Positions 11,001 through 17,892 of a stretch of 39,123 bases of DNA are shown piece by piece; position 1 is the stretch's first letter, and each line of letters begins with the position of its first letter. This DNA is from Flaviflexus sp. (lineage in GTDB: Bacteria; Actinomycetota; Actinomycetes; Actinomycetales; Actinomycetaceae), in NCBI GenBank assembly GCA_030537635.1, contig JAUNVM010000013.1, forward strand, positions 21,579-60,701, given 5' to 3'. The translations under genes and the position numbers were made by a program. A model generated the notes under the pieces. The model made no database searches. It saw nothing but the letters and a program-made list of their open reading frames with translations, and had not been told where the DNA came from.

Positions 11001-11501
11001 ACCAACACCAAGCTTGTGTCTGTGACTGGCACGAAGGTGTGGGTTGGTGGAGAGGGTCCACGCCCCGAGATTGAGCTGCAGCTGATGCGCGGAGTTGAGG
11101 GCGAAGAGCCCGAGCCCGTGGGTGAGCCGCAGGTTCTTGCCGACGGTGTCACCGAAGTGACGTGGGAGGGCCTGCCCGCCACCGACGCTGAGGGACGGAC
11201 CTACACCTATGTGGTTGAGGAAGTGAACGTGCCCGAGGGCTACGAGATGGTGAGGGTCGACAATGTGACGGTGGAAAACCACCTCCTGCCGCCGCCCACC
11301 GATCCGCCGACGGACCCGCCGGCCACGATTCCGCCCACGGATCCGCCGAGCGATCCGCCGAGCACCGTCCCGCCGACCGAGCCTCCGGCTGATCCGCCGC
11401 TCGTGCACACCGGTGCGAGCGTGGTTCACTTGGCTGTTCTCGGAGCCCTGTTGATTGCGGCCGGTACCGTCGCGGTCGTGCGCAGGCGCAGAGCCGAGTA
11501 A
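8016..11501 (+). CDS. Wall-anchored surface protein: beta-helix plus five Cna_B repeats
   Basis: A 1161-aa secreted adhesin-like protein. Residues 1-31 are a signal peptide ending PAHAA. Residues about 40-500 contain repeated GGxIxxN-type turns with GGG clusters, typical of right-handed parallel beta-helices. From 9807 come five tandem Cna_B-like domains (starts 9807, 10104, 10404, 10710, 11016); each begins with a KxW-type strand and the first four end in an ITN or LTN strand, as in isopeptide-bonded pilin domains. A PPTDPP-type spacer precedes the sorting signal LVHTG, a hydrophobic helix and RRRRAE. LVHTG lacks the Pro of LPXTG. GTG at 8016 is chosen because AAGGA lies 5-6 nt upstream; the preceding TTG is too close. 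Likely role is adhesion or a pilus-like scaffold; no sortase gene is in the window. Confidence 0.93.
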   Translation: MTITRPRGLLSLLASLVLILTAFVAMPAHAAPATDEDGLRELIAQAGSAPTEIEIDGAITLSESLVIPAGSNLTLRPATEEGASLLGRAGIGNVMIRVDEGASLTLDPTGSGVLSLDANGYRVRVLDIMGTAVLNDGLITGMSGDPGGTGLPGSRSPRGAVTVTGAGNLTMNGGAIAGNDMGNDVSDVQETGANIVVFSGGTFTLNGGEIRDGRSAKNYAAFNATGGLGLFKSATFTMNGGRITGNDGGSSGGIAINAGSIYWDGILNGSTPEEDKANWLDPHLGISVTINGGEISNNKGYFYGGGIGGFGKFDITMTGGSIVNNWSQFHGGGLHVQDYYVTGDYDEGAGGWKPGPGQSLGYSLEEWRTIVPASFTMTGGTIAGNYAGSSGGGVNIVSDSVMLSGGLITENSVSRSGGMGGGIYVGSQPYTLRMKNVHFADNTAVQGGALWNCPTGHTTLHAEDGAAFTGNTASRFGNDLQVYPIGKGAGQATPEMDMRLATRMLGGEHIDWYLDGYRNRQFEPFVDRYVPGSGEGTLVDPAELKDNPIFIGLAAESAAGGQAIPTCNTLIVSKNDGDMGGGLGTNGNVIIGTEAETVSLKVLKKWAAGATPPEQLEVDLYAGENKIDSATLTKDSEWTAVFADLPHNICGEPVSYSIREVATEGWTTVISDPVSANELSAEVGEEPDITITNSPLVSLKVLKTWDGDNPPEQLQVTLLADGNPVAEATLSAENDWQHIFTGLPAAKNGEAITYTIAEAEIAGWTSTVSEPVPGTDLPASIGPEDPATITLTNSELTELKVEKIWQAGGHELPASVDVTLLADGEEVATATLSAENDWQHIFTALPTKADGKVITYSITEAELDGWVGVVSDAVSGTDLRAEVGAEDPADITLTNTKLTELKVEKIWHAGAADLPESLDVTLLADGEEVATATLSADNEWQHVFTGLPVVKDGQVITYSIAEAELDGWAGVVTGAVSGDELRDAVGADDPADITLTNTKLVSVTGTKVWVGGEGPRPEIELQLMRGVEGEEPEPVGEPQVLADGVTEVTWEGLPATDAEGRTYTYVVEEVNVPEGYEMVRVDNVTVENHLLPPPTDPPTDPPATIPPTDPPSDPPSTVPPTEPPADPPLVHTGASVVHLAVLGALLIAAGTVAVVRRRRAE
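9807..11280 (+). repeat. Five tandem Cna_B-type domain repeats
   Basis: Units begin at 9807, 10104, 10404, 10710 and 11016, with lengths 297, 300, 306, 306 and about 265 bp. Units 3 and 4 are most alike in protein (shared LKVEKIW, DVTLLADGEEVATATLSA). From about 10593 to 10920 codons switch from C/G-ending to largely T/G-ending. An identical 22-bp segment sits at both edges (10593-10614 and 10899-10920), exactly 306 bp apart. Confidence 0.85.
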
Positions 11502-11526
11502 CGGCGGGCGGATATGCGCTAGGAAG

Positions 11527-11565
11527 AGCAGTGTGGGGCGGAGATCATCTCCGCCCCACACTGCT
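11527..11565. terminator. Strong terminator between surface protein and purB
   Basis: A perfect 18-bp stem (11527-11544 with 11548-11565) closes a TCA loop and is followed by TTTGG, 25 nt after the surface-protein stop. It suits termination of the plus-strand gene and possibly also the convergent purB. Confidence 0.85.
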
Positions 11566-11639
11566 TTTGGGTTGTGCTGCTATGCGGTGGTCTTGCTGTT
11601 GAGCGGTAGGCCGCGCGGTGCTGGGTCAGCCGGCTGGGT

Positions 11640-12977
11640 CTAGACCTTGAGGTAGCTGAGCAGCTGAGGTGCCACGCCAATGTAGGCGGCCGGGGTGAGC
11701 TCGAGCAGTCGCTGTTCGAGGTCCTCGGGCAGGCCGAGGGTGGTGATGAACTCGCGCATTGTCGCCTCGGTGACCTCGTGGCCGCGGGTGAGTTCCTTCA
11801 GGCGCTCGTACGGGCTGTCCAGGCCGGTGGCGCCGCGTGCAATCGCGGTGCGCATGGCCTGCTGGATGGCCTCGCCAAGAACCTCCCACGAGCGGTCGAG
11901 ATCCGCAGCCATGACATCGGTGGCTACTTCGAGGCCGGCGAGGCCGCGAGTGATGTTGTCAATGGCGAGAAGGGAGTGGCCAAGCGCGACCCCGATGTTG
12001 CGTTGGGTGGTGGAGTCGGTGAGGTCCCGCTGGAGGCGGGAGGTGACGAGGGTGGCCCCCAGGGTGTCGAGGAGGGCGCCGGAGATCTCGAGATTCGCCT
12101 CGGCGTTCTCGAAGCGGATCGGGTTGACCTTGTGCGGCATGGTGGAGGAGCCGGTGGAGCCCTGGGCGGCCAGGTTCTGGCGGAAGTAGCCCATGGAAAT
12201 GTAGGTCCACACATCGGTGGCGAGGTTGTGGAGGATGCGGCCGGTGCGGGCAATATCGGCGAAGAGCTCGGCCTGCCAGTCATGAGATTCGATCTGGGTG
12301 GTGAGCGGATTCCACGTGAGCCCCAGGCCCTCGACAAAGGCCTTGGAGTGGGCGGGCCAGTCCGCCTCCGGCAGGCACACGCAGTGCGCGGAGAAGGTGC
12401 CGGTGGCTCCGTTGAACTTCCCCAGGTATTCGGCAGCTTCGACGCGGCGCAGCTGGCGGTCCAGCCGGTGCGCGAACACCGCCATCTCCTTACCCAGGGT
12501 GGTGGGCGTGGCGCTCTGGCCGTGGGTGCGAGACAGCATGGGCACGTCGGCCGCGGACCGAGCCAGATTGGCAATGTCGGTGACGAGCTGACGGGCAGCC
12601 GGCAGCCACACGTTCTGGGTGGCCTCCTTGATGGTGAGACCGTAGGCGAGGTTATTGATGTCCTCGGAGGTGGCGAAGATGTGGATGAGATCGGGGTACT
12701 TCACCTTCTCCCGCAGGTAGTATTCGACGGCCTTGACATCGTGGCGAGTCTCTTCCTCAATCGCCTTGAGGGCGGGAATGTCGACTTCGATGTTTCGGTA
12801 GGCGGCCTTGTCTTCCTCGCTGAGTTCGCCGGGCAGCAGCCCGGATTCGATGAGGTAGATGAGCCACTCGATCTCGACCCGCACGCGGGCCCTGTTGAGT
12901 GCGTCTTCGGTGAGGTAATCGGTAAGCGGTGCGACGGCGGCGGCATAGCGGCCATCAAGAGGACTAAGTGCTGACAT
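11640..12977 (-). CDS. purB: Adenylosuccinate lyase
   Basis: Cleaves SAICAR and adenylosuccinate with release of fumarate, in de novo purine and AMP synthesis. The 445-aa protein starts MSALSPLDGRYA, as in E. coli-type PurB, has the catalytic-histidine segment SRTHGQSATPTTLG and the superfamily signature GSSTMPHKVNPIRFENAE, and is family-length. The frame is open upstream to 13028; I prefer ATG 12977, since the extra residues overlap the upstream gene and are not family-like. An alternative ATG at 12986 lacks a ribosome site. The upstream kinase-like gene stops 10 bp before this start, so the two are probably cotranscribed. A TAGCAT hexamer 7 nt upstream of the ATG might also allow a leaderless transcript. 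Confidence 0.96.
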   Translation of the reverse strand: MSALSPLDGRYAAAVAPLTDYLTEDALNRARVRVEIEWLIYLIESGLLPGELSEEDKAAYRNIEVDIPALKAIEEETRHDVKAVEYYLREKVKYPDLIHIFATSEDINNLAYGLTIKEATQNVWLPAARQLVTDIANLARSAADVPMLSRTHGQSATPTTLGKEMAVFAHRLDRQLRRVEAAEYLGKFNGATGTFSAHCVCLPEADWPAHSKAFVEGLGLTWNPLTTQIESHDWQAELFADIARTGRILHNLATDVWTYISMGYFRQNLAAQGSTGSSTMPHKVNPIRFENAEANLEISGALLDTLGATLVTSRLQRDLTDSTTQRNIGVALGHSLLAIDNITRGLAGLEVATDVMAADLDRSWEVLGEAIQQAMRTAIARGATGLDSPYERLKELTRGHEVTEATMREFITTLGLPEDLEQRLLELTPAAYIGVAPQLLSYLKV

Positions 12978-12987
12978 GTCTTCCATG

Positions 12988-13755
12988 CTAGAGGTAGGAG
13001 CGAGCAATGCGGATGGTCTGCGGTCCATATCCCGCGCCGAAGAGGGCGCAGTGGACGATCAGCATGTGGAGCTGATGGAGTGGATCGCGCTGGCGCCAGC
13101 CGGGACTGAGCGGGAAAACCTCCCGGTAGCCGGCGAGAATCTCCTCGTGATACGGAATGCCGAAGACGGTAAGTTGGGCGAGATCAGATTCTCGGTGGCC
13201 GGTATGGCACTGCGGATCGATGAGGATGGCGCCATCCGGCGACCACATGACGTTGCCGGACCACAGGTCACCGTGCAGAATTGACGGTTCGTCATCGGTA
13301 TCAAAGACTCCGTCGCGCAGGCGCTCAGCCAGCGCCTCGATGACCCGGGCCCCCTCCACCCCGAAGGCGCCATGATCCAGCGAGGGTTCGAGATAGGGCA
13401 GGAGCCGGTCCTCGGCGTAGAACTCTCCCCACGGTCGTGCCGGTGCCCCGGCAGCAACGAGTGGCATGCGCTCTCCGCCCATGGCGCCCACCTTGTAGGT
13501 GGCGAGATCGTAGGTGGGTGGCGCCTGTCCAAACACTCGGTCCGAGCCGTGGCGGTGCAGGGCGGCGAGATCGCGACCAAACTGCCTGGCGTGCTCGGCG
13601 GAGGGACGAGCGCTCGTAATGTGGGCGGTGGCAAGCGATGTTTCCTTCACCCACAACAGCTCCGCCACGGGTGCGCCCTGGTCGGCAAGATCCCGCAATC
13701 CCGCAGCCTCAAAGGCAATGTGTAGTTCGGTGTCGCGTTTGATGAACGGGGGCAT
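12988..13755 (-). CDS. Fructosamine kinase family protein
   Basis: A 255-aa member of the fructosamine-3-kinase/APH fold, close to the YniA-type length. Bacterial members phosphorylate ribulosamines or erythrulosamines on glycated proteins so the adduct decays (deglycation). Visible motifs are the catalytic loop ILHGDLWSGNVMW (catalytic Asp, metal-binding Asn) and the Mg-binding ILIDPQCHTGHRESDLAQL. The N-terminal third is shorter than in larger members; MPPFIKRD begins after the usual glycine-loop strands, though SLATAHITS could be the beta-3 region. The ATG has AAGGAA at close spacing. It lies directly upstream of purB and is probably in one transcript. Confidence 0.88.
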   Translation of the reverse strand: MPPFIKRDTELHIAFEAAGLRDLADQGAPVAELLWVKETSLATAHITSARPSAEHARQFGRDLAALHRHGSDRVFGQAPPTYDLATYKVGAMGGERMPLVAAGAPARPWGEFYAEDRLLPYLEPSLDHGAFGVEGARVIEALAERLRDGVFDTDDEPSILHGDLWSGNVMWSPDGAILIDPQCHTGHRESDLAQLTVFGIPYHEEILAGYREVFPLSPGWRQRDPLHQLHMLIVHCALFGAGYGPQTIRIARSYL

Positions 13756-13882
13756 GTTTCCTTAATCTCTGATGCTGATGGATTACTAGCTGGCTGAGGG
13801 ACCAGCTGAGTGACTGGCTGATGGGCTGGTTGGATGATCTACGTGCCGCCATGGCTGAGGTGTGGGCGGGTACTCTGGATGA
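13756..13882. other. Short gap with degenerate GCTG/CAGC repeats
   Basis: 127 bp between two minus-strand genes. The part 13787-13835 repeats GCTG-type words (GGCTGAGG, AGCTGAGT, GGCTGATG, GGCTGGTT) irregularly. No gene is seen. Confidence 0.4.
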
Positions 13883-14275
13883 CTATCGCTTGATGACGGG
13901 GGAGAGCAGGGCGGAGCCGATGCCGACGACGGTGGCAACGATAAAGGCGCCGATGATGGCCCAACCGAAGCTGTCGACCACGAGGCCCCAACCCAGGTGC
14001 GTGGCGAACCAGTTGGAGATGAGGAGGATGACGGCGTTGATGATGAGGGAGAACAGCCCGAGGGTGAGGATGTAGAAGGGGATAGAGATGATCTTCACCG
14101 GGCGCGCGAGCCACGTGATGACGGCGAGAATGAGGCCTGAGCCCAGGTAGACGATGAGGGTGGACTGGTCGGAAAGCTCTCGGGGACCCGACATTCCCGG
14201 GAGCAGCTGGACGGCAACCCACAGGCCGGCGGCGTTGAGAAGAGTGCGGACGAGTACATTGATGATCGAACCCAT
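13883..14275 (-). CDS. Phage-holin-family small membrane protein
   Basis: A 130-aa integral membrane protein with four predicted helices (about 5-25, 40-60, 62-88, 98-122), matching the chromosomal 'phage holin family' (mycobacteriophage holin-4-type) proteins common in actinobacteria. Despite the name there is no prophage context and no lysin nearby, so a housekeeping envelope role is more likely. The hexamer TAGAGT lies 6 nt before the ATG (minus strand), suggesting a leaderless mRNA; there is no good ribosome site. It is divergent from the aminotransferase gene. Confidence 0.85.
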   Translation of the reverse strand: MGSIINVLVRTLLNAAGLWVAVQLLPGMSGPRELSDQSTLIVYLGSGLILAVITWLARPVKIISIPFYILTLGLFSLIINAVILLISNWFATHLGWGLVVDSFGWAIIGAFIVATVVGIGSALLSPVIKR

Positions 14276-14281
14276 ATCTCA

Positions 14282-14287
14282 ACTCTA
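14282..14287 (-). promoter_or_regulatory. -10 box for leaderless holin-like gene
   Basis: The minus strand reads TAGAGT, exactly six bases before the ATG at 14275. This is the TANNNT-N6-ATG layout expected when transcription starts at or next to the start codon. Confidence 0.5.
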
Positions 14288-14324
14288 GCCACGCCCGGCA
14301 CAAATTCCGGGCATGATGGGTCCT

Positions 14325-15380
14325 ATGAGCCTCTTTCGACCCGAGCTGCACACCCTTCCCGCCTATGTTCCGGGAGCCAGCTCCCGCGATGATGACATTA
14401 TTAAACTCTCCTCCAATGAGCTGCCCTTTCCCGCGCTTCCCGCAGTGACTGCGGCAATTGCCGAAGGGGTGGGAAGTCTCAACCGCTACCCGGACATGAC
14501 GGCGAGCGCGCTCGCCGAGCAGGTGGCGGAGCTCCACGGCGTTGCGCCCACCCAGGTGGTGGTGGGCAATGGCTCCGTCGCCCTGATCGAGAAGATCCTT
14601 GACGCCTGCTGCGGCCCGGACTCCACGGTGGTGATGCCCTGGCGCTCCTTCGAGGCCTATCCCATCGCCATCACCGTTGCCGGAGCCACCCCGATCCCGG
14701 TTCCCCTCACCCCCGCCGGCGGACTCGACCTCGAGGCCATCATCGCCGCCATCGAACCCTCCACCCGCGCGGTTCTCGTGTGCACCCCGAATAATCCGAC
14801 CGGCACCGCCCTCACCCACGCGGAGGTGGAGGCCTTCATGGAGCGGATGCCGCGCGATGTTCTTGTCCTCCTCGACGAGGCCTACGTTCACTTCCTCACC
14901 ATGGCGGACCCGGTGCGCGGACTCGATCTTCTGGCCCGCTACCCGCAGCTCGTCACGCTGCGCACCTTCTCCAAGGCCTACGGGCTCGCCGGCCTGCGGA
15001 TTGGCTACGCGGTCGCGGAAGAACAGCTGGCAGCCACCCTGCGCTCGGTGATGACACCCTTCGGGGTGAACGATCTCGCCCAGCGCGCCGCCGCCGCAGC
15101 CCTCACCGAGCGGGACAAGGTCATGGACCGGGTGGGGGAAGTGGTCCGCGAGCGCGAGCGAGTCCTCGCCGCCCTGGCTGAGACCGGCTGGCAGGTGCCC
15201 GAGACCCAGGCAAACTTCGTGTGGTTTGAAACCGAGGACACCGAGGGCTTCCTCGAGGCGGCCGCCCGGCACAAGATTCGGGTGCGGGCCTTCGCCGGAG
15301 AGGGCGTGCGGGTGAGCATTGCCGAACCCGAAGGCAATGACCGGCTGCTTGCGCTCGCGGCCGAGCTGCGCCCCCGGTAG
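14325..15380 (+). CDS. hisC: Histidinol-phosphate / aromatic aminotransferase
   Basis: A PLP fold-type I aminotransferase of the HisC/Pat group, about 351 aa. It transfers an amino group between glutamate and imidazole-acetol phosphate (histidine synthesis) or aromatic keto acids. Visible features are KLSSNELPFP near the N-terminus, CTPNNPTGTALT, the DEAYVHF Asp/Tyr pair, and the PLP lysine in TFSKAYGLAGLRIGYAV (Lys217). ATG 14325 gives the N-terminus MSLFRPELHTLPAYVPG usual for actinobacterial Pat; an in-frame ATG at 14313 is also possible and neither has a clear ribosome site. It stands alone, without other his genes, which favours the Pat-like reading over a true HisC; sequence alone does not decide. 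Confidence 0.9.
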   Translation: MSLFRPELHTLPAYVPGASSRDDDIIKLSSNELPFPALPAVTAAIAEGVGSLNRYPDMTASALAEQVAELHGVAPTQVVVGNGSVALIEKILDACCGPDSTVVMPWRSFEAYPIAITVAGATPIPVPLTPAGGLDLEAIIAAIEPSTRAVLVCTPNNPTGTALTHAEVEAFMERMPRDVLVLLDEAYVHFLTMADPVRGLDLLARYPQLVTLRTFSKAYGLAGLRIGYAVAEEQLAATLRSVMTPFGVNDLAQRAAAAALTERDKVMDRVGEVVRERERVLAALAETGWQVPETQANFVWFETEDTEGFLEAAARHKIRVRAFAGEGVRVSIAEPEGNDRLLALAAELRPR

Positions 15381-15461
15381 CCTCGCTTCTCGGCCGGGGC
15401 GGCGCGAGACGCAGGGCGTTCGGTATCGTCACCGAGATCGCGGCCCCGGTGGCTCCCGGCT

Positions 15462-15493
15462 AAGGTGGCGGATGCTTGAGCATCCGCCACCTT
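15462..15493. terminator. Bidirectional hairpin between convergent genes
   Basis: A perfect 14-bp stem (15462-15475 with 15480-15493) and TTGA loop lies in the gap between the aminotransferase and the CPBP protease. It has only a short T-rich 3' flank. Confidence 0.7.
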
Positions 15494-15548
15494 TCATGTC
15501 TCAGCCGTCCTCGGCTTGGGTCACAGTCCTCGACTTGCGTTAGCCGTT

Positions 15549-16337
15549 CTAAGCTCCCAGCGGCTGTCCCTCGGCCGGCCGGCGGTCCGGTAGCGCTCCA
15601 TCACGGGTGAGCTTGCGCAGGCGGGTGATGGCGAGGATGAGGAGGGGAGCGATGATGAGGATCTGAATGGCGGCGGCTCCCAGCGGAATGTCCTGGCCGG
15701 ACTTCTCCAGGCCGAGGGAAGAGTAGGAGCCGAGCATGTTGAATCCGGCGTGGAGCAGGGCCACGAAGTAGATGTTTCGGGTGAGCTCGTAGAGGTAGCC
15801 GAGGAAGGTGCCCAGGCAGAAGGCGTAGAGCACCTGGGTGGTCGTCTCGATCGGTCCCTGCTCGGTGAGATTGGCGAAGTGGATGACGCCGAAGAGGGCA
15901 GAGGAGATGAGAACGCCGGCCAGCGGGGAGAAACTGCGGCGGCAGATGTTCTGCACGCCCGCCCGGCACAGGAATTCCTCGAAGATGCCGGTGAGCAGGC
16001 AGTGGACCACGAAGGCGGCCACGAGGGGCAGGCTCGGGGAGCCCTTGACCTCGGCGAGCTGACCGAGGATGAGGATAATGGCACCGCAGGCCAGGAACGG
16101 CCATCCGCGCCCCCACGCCCAGGAGCCACCCGGCGTGAGATGCCTCGCCAGGCGCAGGACGGCAAGCACGACGACGATGGCGCCGATGGCGATGACCTGG
16201 GCGAGAAGAGTACGGGGTCCCGGCTGGGGTTCTACCCGAAGCAGCCCACCGATGATCCGCAGCAGGATGATGCCGCCGAAGGCGAGGCCCGCGGCGGTGA
16301 GGAGCGTGGTGCCCCTCGAGGTCGAGTGTCCGCTCAC
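15549..16337 (-). CDS. CPBP family intramembrane metalloprotease
   Basis: A 262-aa polytopic membrane protein of the CAAX-protease/bacteriocin-processing (Abi) family. All three motifs are present: FEEFLCR (EExxxR) near residue 118, FGVIHFAN (FxxxH) near 148, and LLHAGFN (HxxxN) near 195. These residues form the active site of Rce1-type glutamate proteases. About eight helices are predicted. GTG at 16337 is preceded by AAAGGA at 8-nt spacing, and a TAGAAT -10-like box lies 24 nt upstream. The natural substrate is unknown; no bacteriocin gene is adjacent. Confidence 0.9.
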   Translation of the reverse strand: MSGHSTSRGTTLLTAAGLAFGGIILLRIIGGLLRVEPQPGPRTLLAQVIAIGAIVVVLAVLRLARHLTPGGSWAWGRGWPFLACGAIILILGQLAEVKGSPSLPLVAAFVVHCLLTGIFEEFLCRAGVQNICRRSFSPLAGVLISSALFGVIHFANLTEQGPIETTTQVLYAFCLGTFLGYLYELTRNIYFVALLHAGFNMLGSYSSLGLEKSGQDIPLGAAAIQILIIAPLLILAITRLRKLTRDGALPDRRPAEGQPLGA

Positions 16338-16734
16338 GAAGCGGTCCTTTCCATAGTTCGATTCTAGTTTGCTCGAAGGCGCTCTCGTCGCCCTCGCGTC
16401 AGGTGATAGTGGACTCCGGTATTCTCGGCATCGCAGTCAATCCGTGCCCTTAAGCCGGCGCGCCCGAAGGCGGCACAGGTCGATCGTCCGCACAGATTCT
16501 GGCCTTGCACGGGAGATCATGCCGTGGGATCCAGAAGTCTTCCGCGGAGTCCTCCTCGAAGTGTAGACCATCCGGGGAGGCGCGAGGGGGCCCGTGGGCC
16601 GGATTCACCTGGAGAGAAGTCACCACCGCGCCTGGTGCATGACGTGCCGCTCGCGCGGCGAATGGCGCCCCGTGTCGCTTCGAGGGCGCCCCGACTGTCC
16701 TGAGCCACCCCGAGCCGCCCCGAGCCGGCGGAGG
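16338..16734. other. 397-bp gap between CPBP and YwiC-like genes
   Basis: No convincing gene; short frames on both strands lack family-like composition. The left end holds the CPBP promoter region (minus-strand TAGAAT at 16361-16366). Just past the YwiC-like stop, 16702-16726 holds three imperfect 10-bp repeats of GAGCCRCCCC type. Confidence 0.5.
16361..16366 (-). promoter_or_regulatory. Candidate -10 box for CPBP protease
   Basis: Minus-strand TAGAAT, 23 nt before the GTG start and upstream of the AAAGGA ribosome site. The -35 is not recognisable. Confidence 0.4.
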
Positions 16735-17526
16735 CTAGAGGAAGAGGCCGATGATGATGAGGACGGTTGTCACGATCTCTCCGATACCAATGAGGCGCGG
16801 CTTGATTCGAATGTTCTTCCGATGACCGTAGTCGGCAACCGCCCAGGTGCGCGCGGCCAGCAGCCACCAGACGATCGCATGGAAGATGCTCATCCAACCC
16901 TGGATGGTGGCGTAGGTGAAGAAGATGGCAAAGACGACGTGATAGGCGGTGGAAAAAACGAGGAAGGGTCGGTCCTCGCGCCGACGAATATTGGTTTTCA
17001 CGTACCACGCGGTGCCAATGAAGTATCCGGTGATCGACACGGTGGCCAGCCACACCCAGGGCCAGGCATCAAGCCCGTGCCGCCCGGCGGGCTCGTGGCC
17101 CGCAAGCAGGGATAGGTGGAAAGCCACCGGGGTGAGCAGGCCGCCGGCGAGGATCGTCACGACATTCGACAGCTCGGAGCGATCACGGCGATGCCAGGTC
17201 TCCCAGGCGGCAATCGCCATGAGCGGCAGAAAGGCCGGGGCCCAAACGAAGAGGCCGGGATACCAGGCGAGAAGAATAGCGCCGGCCACGAGGGTGATGG
17301 AGCTGTACACCACCACCGGCTTGCGGAACTTCGGCTTGCGCCGCGATTTCACCCAGGTCGTCGTGGCAAAGAAGGCGAAGAAGCCCACCCACCAGGTGAT
17401 GAGCAGGAGAAGATGGGCGGGAGTGAAGCCTCCGAGAATGATGCCGATGATGGGGGGAAGGGCAACCATTGCCCACGCCCCGTGGTAGTTCGGCACCCAT
17501 CCAGTGTTACGTCCGCGCCTTGCCAT
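16735..17526 (-). CDS. YwiC-like family membrane protein
   Basis: A 263-aa protein with about eight helices. The N-terminal signature WVPNYHGAWAMVALPPIIG is diagnostic of YwiC-like proteins (B. subtilis YwiC lies near the nar/fnr nitrate region; function unknown). Conserved WET and AWYVKTNIRRRED segments lie in loops. The hexamer TACACT sits exactly 6 nt before the ATG, suggesting a leaderless mRNA, although AAGG also lies within this spacer. No respiratory genes are next to it here. Confidence 0.87.
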   Translation of the reverse strand: MARRGRNTGWVPNYHGAWAMVALPPIIGIILGGFTPAHLLLLITWWVGFFAFFATTTWVKSRRKPKFRKPVVVYSSITLVAGAILLAWYPGLFVWAPAFLPLMAIAAWETWHRRDRSELSNVVTILAGGLLTPVAFHLSLLAGHEPAGRHGLDAWPWVWLATVSITGYFIGTAWYVKTNIRRREDRPFLVFSTAYHVVFAIFFTYATIQGWMSIFHAIVWWLLAARTWAVADYGHRKNIRIKPRLIGIGEIVTTVLIIIGLFL

Positions 17527-17892
17527 AGCCTTAGTGTAACGCCAAGCCCGCGCCCACTGTTATTTTCCCTCAATATCACTATCTTTAGTCCCGTGTGCGC
17601 AATGACTGGACTCCTTCTGCGGAGCCGGGACCGTCGCTGCCGGCGGGGATAGTGGTTGACGGCAACGCGTTACGGCCTCGTTCGCCTCTGCACTCACAAC
17701 CGCTCCACAACCTCGTGACCAGGTATTTTCCGCCTCCGGGCCCATCACGTGTGGAGTATGGGAAAGGGCTATATTGCGTCAACTGGTGGGGGTGATTCCG
17801 ACTTTCCCTCGACACGCCCGTCATCTGCGGATACGTTAACGGCATCGCCCGTTATCCATCACACCGGGCCCGTTATGACACCGGGAGGTCGT
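17527..17892. other. 366-bp divergent regulatory gap before putP
   Basis: No credible gene. The left edge has the YwiC-like -10 (minus-strand TACACT, 17533-17538). Toward putP there are TATATT (17770-17775) and TTGACG (17656-17661) elements without well-spaced partners, and an imperfect inverted repeat with GTTAACGG near 17836 and CCGTTATCC near 17848. Confidence 0.45.

Noticed and set aside
9807..11280. CRISPR-like array
   Set aside because: The repeats are 265-306 bp and encode protein domains; no short repeat-spacer pattern exists in the window.
13883..14275. Prophage remnant, because of the holin-like protein
   Set aside because: No other phage gene, integrase or attachment repeat nearby; such proteins are common chromosomal genes.
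16369..16566. 65-codon plus-strand frame in the gap before the YwiC-like gene
   Set aside because: No ribosome site and a composition rich in Arg and Ser, typical of chance frames.
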